This document shows positions 59,199-64,000 of a stretch of 64,000 bases of DNA, piece by piece. The notes under the pieces were generated by a model that saw nothing but the letters and a program-made list of their open reading frames with translations, did no database searches and was not told where the DNA came from. Source of the stretch: Acidobacteriota bacterium (GTDB taxonomy: Bacteria > Acidobacteriota > Terriglobia > Bryobacterales > Bryobacteraceae). The DNA is taken from positions 1-64,000 of the forward strand of contig JAFLBB010000023.1 in NCBI GenBank assembly GCA_017304135.1. Direction: 5' to 3'. Position numbers and translations under genes: made by a program. Position 1 is the first letter of the stretch; every line of letters begins with the position of its first letter.

Positions 59199-60590
59199 AT
59201 GTTCCGCATTACACTGACCCTGTTGTCGGCCGGCTTCCTGCTGTCCGCCCAAATTCCCGACTTCACGCCGCCCACGCCTTTGCTCGGCGCCATCATGCGC
59301 AACGACGTCGCCGCCGCGCAGGCCCTTCTCACCAGCGGCGTCAATCCCAACGAGGGCCGCTTCTTCGGTTCCCCCGCCCTCACCTTCGCCATCATTCAGG
59401 CCAATCAACCCATGGTCACCGCCCTGCTCACCCACGGCGCCGACCCCAACTCAGCCGACCGCCACGGCTCCACGCCCCTCATGTGGGCCGCCGGCGGCGA
59501 ACGCCCCGACCCCTGGACCGTCGACGAACTCATCCGCCGCGGCGCCAATCCCAACGCCGTCAACTCGCTCGGCGAAACCGCCCTCACCTGGGCCATCCGC
59601 CGCGGCGACATGACGATGATTGACCGTCTGCTCGCGGGTGGCGCTTCACCCGCGCCAGCCATCCGCCGCTCGGCCGAGAACGCCGTCGCCCTGCTCCAGA
59701 AAAGCGGCCCGCAATTCGTGAAGGTCTCCGGCTGCGTCTCCTGCCACCATCAGTCGGTGCCGCAGTTGGCCTACTCCGCCGCTCGCCGTCGCGGCTTCCA
59801 GGTCGACGAAACCATCGCCGCCCAGCAAGCCAAGGCCGTCGCCGCCATGTTCAAGCCCATCCGCGAAGCCATGGAAAAGGGAACCATGCAACTGCCCAAC
59901 CCCGGCATCAGCGTCTCTTACTCGCTCCTCGGCCTCGCCGCCGAAGGCTACCCGGCTGACGAACTCACCCGCGCCATGACACTCACCATCGAGCGCACCC
60001 AACTTCCCGACGGCAGCTTCGCCATCCTCCCCGCCCGCCCGCCGATGGAAGCCAGCCTCGTCACCGCCACCGCCCTCAGCATCCGCGCCCTCCGCCTCTA
60101 TGGCCGTGACTCCGACGCCCGCATCATCAAGGCCCGCCACTGGCTCACAACCGTCCGCCCGGCCTCTCAGGAAGAACGCTCCATGCGCCTGCTCGGCCTC
60201 GTCTGGTCCAGCGCCCCGGCATCCGCCATCTCCCAAGCCACCCACGAACTGCTCGCTCAACAGCGCCCCGACGGCGGCTGGGCTCAGCTCCCCGGCCTCG
60301 AAACCGACGCCTACGCCACCGGCCAGGCCCTCGTCGCTCTGCAAGAAGCTGGCATGCCCACCGTCGCCAAGGAATATCGCCACGGCATGGCCTTCCTCCT
60401 GCGCACCCAACTCGACGACGGCTCCTGGCGCGTCCGCACCCGCAGCAGCCCCCTGCAACCCCTCAAGGAAAGCGGCTTCCCCCACGGCCGTGATCAGTGG
60501 ATCTCCGCCGCCGCCACCGCCTGGGCCGCCATGGCCTTAGCCAACTCGCAGCCCCAAGCCGCGCCCCAACTCACCACCGCCGCGCAGTAA
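59199..60590 (+). CDS. Secreted ankyrin-repeat/CxxCH/terpenoid-cyclase-like barrel fusion
   Basis: A 463-residue secreted protein. Signal peptide (residues 1-18), about four ankyrin repeats (25-155: TPLLGAIMRNDVAAAQALLTSG, LTHGADPNSADRHGSTPLMWAA, ANPNAVNSLGETALTWAIRRGD), then a c-heme attachment motif SGCVSCHHQSVPQ (Cys179, Cys182, His183), then an alpha/alpha-barrel like squalene cyclase (200-450; GYPADELTRAMTLTIERTQLPDGSF, LLAQQRPDGGWAQLP, TQLDDGSWRVRT). Exported, with one covalent heme possible through the Ccm system in this window. Function unknown; redox sensing or ligand binding are options. Confidence 0.8.
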   Translation: MFRITLTLLSAGFLLSAQIPDFTPPTPLLGAIMRNDVAAAQALLTSGVNPNEGRFFGSPALTFAIIQANQPMVTALLTHGADPNSADRHGSTPLMWAAGGERPDPWTVDELIRRGANPNAVNSLGETALTWAIRRGDMTMIDRLLAGGASPAPAIRRSAENAVALLQKSGPQFVKVSGCVSCHHQSVPQLAYSAARRRGFQVDETIAAQQAKAVAAMFKPIREAMEKGTMQLPNPGISVSYSLLGLAAEGYPADELTRAMTLTIERTQLPDGSFAILPARPPMEASLVTATALSIRALRLYGRDSDARIIKARHWLTTVRPASQEERSMRLLGLVWSSAPASAISQATHELLAQQRPDGGWAQLPGLETDAYATGQALVALQEAGMPTVAKEYRHGMAFLLRTQLDDGSWRVRTRSSPLQPLKESGFPHGRDQWISAAATAWAAMALANSQPQAAPQLTTAAQ

Positions 60591-60599
60591 TCAGCGCAC

Positions 60600-60620
60600 G
60601 GGGCCGGCCCGCCCGGCCCC
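60600..60620. terminator. GC-rich hairpin between convergent genes
   Basis: Perfect 8-bp stem ggggccgg/ccggcccc (60600-60607 and 60613-60620) with a 5-nt loop, in the 31-nt gap between the ankyrin fusion and the mutarotase. No U-run on either strand, so it could be a bidirectional, Rho-assisted or weak terminator. Confidence 0.45.
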
Positions 60621-60621
60621 C

Positions 60622-61677
60622 CTAAAACCCGCTCGCCTTCACCCGGAAGCTCTCCACCCACCGCTCCCCAGCCCCCACCATCTGCAACAACCCCGCAAAC
60701 TTCCCCTCATGCGCCAGGTTGAACTGATTCGTCACCCCCGTCATCGGCTCAAAGCAGATGAACTCCCTCCCCGCCGGCGCATAGATCACGCCCACCGTAT
60801 ACTTCGGCCCATACTCCACCGTGATCCGCTTCCCGCCGCCCTCCACCCAAAACGGCGTCCAGCCATTGGCCTCCTGCTTCAGCCCCGTGAACACATCGTC
60901 CAGTTGTGTGCCCGCCAGCCCCATCGGATCGCCCAGCGCCACCGCCTTCGTCTCTCCCGTCGGCGTCAACTTCGGCCCCAGCACCACGTGCTCCTTCGCC
61001 GCCACCCGCACCTTCCATTGATCGCGCGGCACGCCCGGAATCTGGTAGTAGGTGTGGTAGCCCACCATCACTGGCATCGCATCGGCGCCCTCGTTCGTGA
61101 TCGCCGTCTCCACCTCGAGCGCCCCGTCCCGCAGCCGGTAGGTCATCTCGATCGTATGCGCAAAGGGAAACTGCGCCGCCCGCTCGGCCTCGCGATGGTG
61201 CACCAGCCGGCTCGTCGCCACCGCCCCCGAGGCATCATCGGCCGCCAGCGCCGTCACCGCCCAGTCCTTCGCATACACAATCAGCCCGTGAATCGGCAGC
61301 CCGTTGCCATCCTTGCGGTAACTGCCCAGCGCCGGGTTGAGCAGATACTTCTTCCCGCCCACCCAATACGCCTCCCCGTCGATGCGGTTCGCCCACGGCG
61401 CCAAGAATGGATTGCCCACCATCCCCGGACGCGCCGCCCACTCGCCCACCGTCTTGTGCGGGAAGAAGAAGATCTCCTGCCCGTTCACTTTCATTGAGTA
61501 GGCGTTGTTGCCCACCTTCGGCGCAATGCGCACCTCGGCTTTGGCCCGCGCATCGCGCAGCACCAGCACCTCAATGCCGTCTTCAGTCACACGTTCAGCG
61601 GAATAGTTCGCGGCTTGACTCATGAAGGGAATCGTTCCTAACAGCGCAACAAGAAGGGTCCGGCGCATGTGCGCCAT
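60622..61677 (-). CDS. Secreted aldose 1-epimerase (mutarotase)
   Basis: A 351-residue mutarotase with signal peptide (RRTLLVALLGTIPFMSQA). Interconverts alpha and beta anomers of aldoses in the periplasm. Conserved: WANRIDGEAYW, the catalytic His in LPIHGLIVY, HTYYQI in GYHTYYQIPG and the catalytic Glu in ICFEPMTGVTNQFNLA. Start ATG 61677 or 61668. Follows the small Cys-rich gene by 12 nt, probably one transcript. Confidence 0.88.
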   Translation of the reverse strand: MAHMRRTLLVALLGTIPFMSQAANYSAERVTEDGIEVLVLRDARAKAEVRIAPKVGNNAYSMKVNGQEIFFFPHKTVGEWAARPGMVGNPFLAPWANRIDGEAYWVGGKKYLLNPALGSYRKDGNGLPIHGLIVYAKDWAVTALAADDASGAVATSRLVHHREAERAAQFPFAHTIEMTYRLRDGALEVETAITNEGADAMPVMVGYHTYYQIPGVPRDQWKVRVAAKEHVVLGPKLTPTGETKAVALGDPMGLAGTQLDDVFTGLKQEANGWTPFWVEGGGKRITVEYGPKYTVGVIYAPAGREFICFEPMTGVTNQFNLAHEGKFAGLLQMVGAGERWVESFRVKASGF

Positions 61678-61689
61678 TATACCCGCCGC

Positions 61690-62073
61690 CTATGTAACGG
61701 TCTCGCGCAAATCCAGCGCCGTCTCGTCCTGGCAGCACATGCACACCCCCGGCGCATAGGTCCGGATCGAACACACATCGCACCAGTAGGTGACAAACAG
61801 CAGCTTCGCCCCCCGCACCACCCGCAGCGCCCGCGTATGGATCGGCCCCACGCGAAACCCATCCGCCCCCAGCCGCTCGCCCTCTAGCCGCAGCTTCATC
61901 CCCTCCAGCCGCTTGTCTGCCAGAACCTCCGTCGTCGGCGCGTCCCCCTCCAGCTTCAACCGCCCCGCCTCCGTCTCCAACACCGCCGGCACGCGCAACA
62001 CCCCCTCCGCCTGGGCCGTCTCACCGCCCCAGAGAACGCTTCCGAACAAGCTGAAGAGCGCTCGCCGCTGCAT
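61690..62073 (-). CDS. Uncharacterised secreted Cys-rich protein, 127 aa
   Basis: A 127-residue protein with a signal-like N-terminus (MQRRALFSLFGSVLWGG). The middle is beta-strand-like (LRVPAVLETEAGRLKLEGD). The C-terminus has five cysteines in YWCDVCSIRTYAPGVCMCC, CxxC...CxCC, possibly metal-binding or disulfide-linked. I do not recognise a family. Twelve nt before the mutarotase gene, so co-transcribed. Confidence 0.6.
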   Translation of the reverse strand: MQRRALFSLFGSVLWGGETAQAEGVLRVPAVLETEAGRLKLEGDAPTTEVLADKRLEGMKLRLEGERLGADGFRVGPIHTRALRVVRGAKLLFVTYWCDVCSIRTYAPGVCMCCQDETALDLRETVT

Positions 62074-62224
62074 ACTTCACAGTTTAGTCCACCGCCGCCA
62101 CCGCCGCCCCTGCCCCACGGCCCTCTAAGGTCTCCCGCCCCTCCTCTTTACGGAGCTTTCCCCCCGGTACCTTGGCTCGCCTAGTCCCCCCTCACCTGCC
62201 GATACACACCTGTCGGGTAATTGT

Positions 62225-62995
62225 ATGGCACTCCTCCGATCCGCCACCCTCGCCACCTGCCTCGTGCTGGCCGCCCCAGCCTCGCCCGTCATCGTCTCCG
62301 GCAACGCCTTCTACCACCCCACCTCCGGCGCCGACACCATCACTTTCTACAACATCGTTCTCGGCTCGCCCCTCCTCATCACCCGCCTCGACCTCACCAT
62401 TGGCAACGGCATAAACAACCTCTCCGCCACCCGCTCCCTGTTCTTCGACCTCCCAGGCGGACCCGCCGGCTTCGGCTCGGCCAGTGCCTACTCCACCGCC
62501 GGCACCGGACTCATTACGGGAATCCAGACTGTTGACACCCCAGGTGATGGCCTCTCTGACCGCACCCTCGCCGTCACCTACACAAGCTGGGCTTCCGGTG
62601 GCGAATTCGTCATCAGCCTCGACGTCGACCGCCTCAGCAACAACCTCCAACAAGGCTCCGGCGGCACCAACTGCAATAACTGCGACAACATCAACGGCCA
62701 GGACTTTATCGATGGCGGCGCCATCTCCTTCCGCCTCTGGCTCTCCTCGGCCGACGCCCGCCGCGTGATTGTCGAACCCAACTGGGTCGACGTCACCCCG
62801 TCTCAGTGGGCACGCACCAGCAGCAACGATGCCATCGCCTCCTGGAGCACCGAACTCGACGTCCGCCCCGCTGAACCCGAAGCCGTGCCCGAACCCGGCA
62901 CGATGTCTCTCTGCGCCGCCGCTCTGCTCGCGCTCGGCCTCTGGGGCCGCAAACGCAACGCTACTTCTCATTCCTCAGACAAGGACTCCCTATGA
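62225..62995 (+). CDS. PEP-CTERM-anchored secreted protein
   Basis: A 256-residue exported protein. Signal peptide (1-20), a beta-rich body with a Cys/Asn-rich GTNCNNCDNINGQDFIDGG, and a C-terminal PEP-CTERM sorting signal: VPEPGTMSLCAAALLALGL then the basic WGRKRN. PEP-CTERM proteins are processed by exosortase and attached to the surface; no exosortase is in the window. Its final 4 nt overlap the next gene (ATGA). Confidence 0.85.
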   Translation: MALLRSATLATCLVLAAPASPVIVSGNAFYHPTSGADTITFYNIVLGSPLLITRLDLTIGNGINNLSATRSLFFDLPGGPAGFGSASAYSTAGTGLITGIQTVDTPGDGLSDRTLAVTYTSWASGGEFVISLDVDRLSNNLQQGSGGTNCNNCDNINGQDFIDGGAISFRLWLSSADARRVIVEPNWVDVTPSQWARTSSNDAIASWSTELDVRPAEPEAVPEPGTMSLCAAALLALGLWGRKRNATSHSSDKDSL

Positions 62996-63585
62996 TCCGC
63001 ATCATCATCTGCTCCCTGCTCACCCTCTCTTCTCCACTGCTGGCCATGTCGGGCGATCCGCGCTTCTCCTTTGAGCCTCTTGTCCTCGGTGCCCCGGTCC
63101 TGCTTACTCAGGCCGACCTCGCCGCCGGTTCACCTTCCGCCCTCGCCGGCATCCTCACCGGCATCGACTCCATCGACACCCCAGTCTCCGCCCCGGGCCA
63201 ACCAGCCTTGGCCATTCTCTACCCCAGTGACGTCCTGCTCGCCCCCGTCGCCTTCACGCCCGGTTCAGAACTCCCCGCCGCCATCCCCTTCAGCGGAGCC
63301 GTACCCTCCTTCCAGCGCTGGCTCGCCTCCGATGACGCGCGGGACATCGTGCCGCAACTCAACCTGCCAGCCGTAGAGCCCTCGCTGCTGGCCGCTGACA
63401 ACAGCGAACCCCTCGAAGGAACTGTTCCCCTGGCCCTCGTCACCGCCACTCTTGGCGCAGCCTCCCTCTTCGTCCGCCGCAGCCGCCGCTCCGCACTCCC
63501 ACGCCCGGCTCCCTGCTCCACCTACGACGCCGCACGTCAGTACGTCGCTCGCCTCGGCAGCTCACCGCGCCCGCCCTTGCGCTAG
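62992..63585 (+). CDS. Secreted paralogue of the preceding PEP-CTERM protein with a degenerate sorting signal
   Basis: A 197-residue protein with signal peptide (IRIIICSLLTLSSPLLAMSG). The body is shorter than its neighbour but shares features: ITGI..(D)TP (ILTGIDSIDTP versus LITGIQTVDTP) and WLASDDARDIV versus WLSSADARRVIV. The C-terminus, VPLALVTATLGAASLFVRRSRR, has a TM then arginines but no PEP motif, and runs on about 28 residues beyond. A tandem duplicate that has diverged. Coupled to the first gene by a 4-nt overlap. Confidence 0.68.
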   Translation: MIRIIICSLLTLSSPLLAMSGDPRFSFEPLVLGAPVLLTQADLAAGSPSALAGILTGIDSIDTPVSAPGQPALAILYPSDVLLAPVAFTPGSELPAAIPFSGAVPSFQRWLASDDARDIVPQLNLPAVEPSLLAADNSEPLEGTVPLALVTATLGAASLFVRRSRRSALPRPAPCSTYDAARQYVARLGSSPRPPLR

Positions 63586-63630
63586 ACCAACCAACTCCCT
63601 GCGCCCACCCCGCGTTATGCTGGGGGGCGC

Positions 63631-64000
63631 ATGACCAGCCTCGTTCAACTCCGCCATCCGCGCCATGGCCGCGCCGCCGCCCTCGTCATAGGCGCCGAAC
63701 TCCGCCTCTTGCCTCAATTCGACAGCATCTACTCGCTCGCTGCCTCGGCCCTCACCCGCGGCCTGCCCCTTTCCCACGCCGTCCACCAGGCCGCCACCGG
63801 CGAAGCGCTCTCCTATGACGCCGTCCACTCCGGCGCTTCCCCCTGGCGCCTCCTCCCGGCCATGGACCACCCCACCGAACCCGCCCGCTGCATGGTCGCC
63901 GGCACCGGCCTCACCCATCGGCAAAGCGCCGCCAATCGCAACGCCATGCACGCCGACCCCACCGCCAAACCCACTGACTCCATGGTCATGTACCAGTGGG
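63631..64000 (+). CDS. AraD1/FAH-family protein, 3' end missing
   Basis: The frame begins at ATG 63631 (after GGGGGG) and is open to the window edge, giving 123 codons. The N-terminal domain (LVQLRHPRHGRAAALVIG, LLPQFDSIYSLA) and the start of the catalytic fold (GTGLTHRQSAANRNAMH, TDSMVMYQW) match the AraD1/GguC branch of fumarylacetoacetate-hydrolase-like proteins, linked to sugar-acid catabolism. The metal ligands lie beyond the window. Sugar-acid (arabinonate-type) dehydratase role is inferred. Confidence 0.75.
   Translation, partial: MTSLVQLRHPRHGRAAALVIGAELRLLPQFDSIYSLAASALTRGLPLSHAVHQAATGEALSYDAVHSGASPWRLLPAMDHPTEPARCMVAGTGLTHRQSAANRNAMHADPTAKPTDSMVMYQW

Noticed and set aside
1..64000. 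CRISPR array, tRNA, rRNA, prophage or IS element
   Set aside because: No regularly spaced repeats, no tRNA cloverleaf with TTC loop noticed, and no transposase, integrase or phage gene among the frames read.

Overview
The window is a GC-rich, densely packed bacterial chromosome segment. Many genes overlap by 4 nt (ATGA or GTGA), and GTG and TTG starts are common. Several features point to Acidobacteriota, most likely Bryobacterales/Solibacter relatives: a DUF1080 protein, secreted beta-propeller (PD40, SMP-30) and FG-GAP proteins, PEP-CTERM proteins, many secreted glycoside hydrolases and esterases, and a Ccm locus with an unusual CcmE and CcmH. This is inferred from gene content; no rRNA or other phylogenetic marker is present. 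I saw no rRNA, tRNA, CRISPR array, phage or IS element.

Layout. 1-588: 3' part of a DUF1080 gene. 605-5502: a histone-deacetylase-family enzyme, a DUF2238 membrane protein coupled to an rRNA pseudouridine synthase, then a HutI-like amidohydrolase that has lost key active-site residues, coupled to glutamate formimidoyltransferase. 5499-8681: a secreted tandem alpha/beta hydrolase and an FkbM methyltransferase. 8719-15126: a four-gene, translationally coupled minus-strand operon (D-threonine-aldolase-like enzyme, aminotransferase, YdiJ-like FAD/Fe-S dehydrogenase, MatC-like carboxylate carrier). 15159-22877: an SDR, an esterase/SMP-30 fusion, an SH3 lipoprotein, a lower-GC endonuclease/exonuclease/phosphatase gene between 18-bp direct repeats, a PD40 propeller, a core-MetE protein and an FG-GAP protein. 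22888-27850: a glycosylation operon (GT2, DPM1-like GT2, DUF2304, TMTC-like O-mannosyltransferase with TPRs, GT4). 27819-34354: a lysine/diaminopimelate operon, dapE-asd-lysC-dapB-dapA-dapD, followed by a LamG-type gene. 34658-38566: an HtrA protease, an EamA transporter and an M20 peptidase. 38741-45205: a cytochrome c maturation operon, ccmE-ccmF-ccmH-ccmI-like-(extra beta-sandwich gene)-ccmA-ccmB-ccmC-ccmD. 45202-50594: an enolase-superfamily dehydratase, an orphan gene and two secreted glycoside hydrolases (GH51-like and GH2). 50650-52148: a peptidoglycan-binding, Ala/Lys-rich protein coupled to a SET-domain methyltransferase. 52308-57798: lipA, an MBL-fold hydrolase, small genes, a TPR protein and a DUF389 protein. 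57939-64000: a secreted TIM-barrel glycosidase, an ankyrin/c-heme/terpenoid-barrel fusion, a mutarotase operon, a tandem PEP-CTERM pair and the 5' part of an AraD1/FAH-family gene.

The genes suggest an aerobic or respiring heterotroph that degrades plant polysaccharides (GH2, GH51-like, TIM-barrel glycosidase, esterases, mutarotase, mannonate-dehydratase-like enzyme, SMP-30) and exports many proteins. The Ccm operon would supply c-type cytochromes and possibly the CxxCH-bearing ankyrin fusion near the right end. The items most worth following up are the SET methyltransferase coupled to a Lys/Ala-rich protein, the non-canonical Ccm locus with an extra periplasmic gene, the degenerate HutI coupled to FtcD, the repeat-flanked single-gene insertion, and the TMTC-type glycosylation operon.
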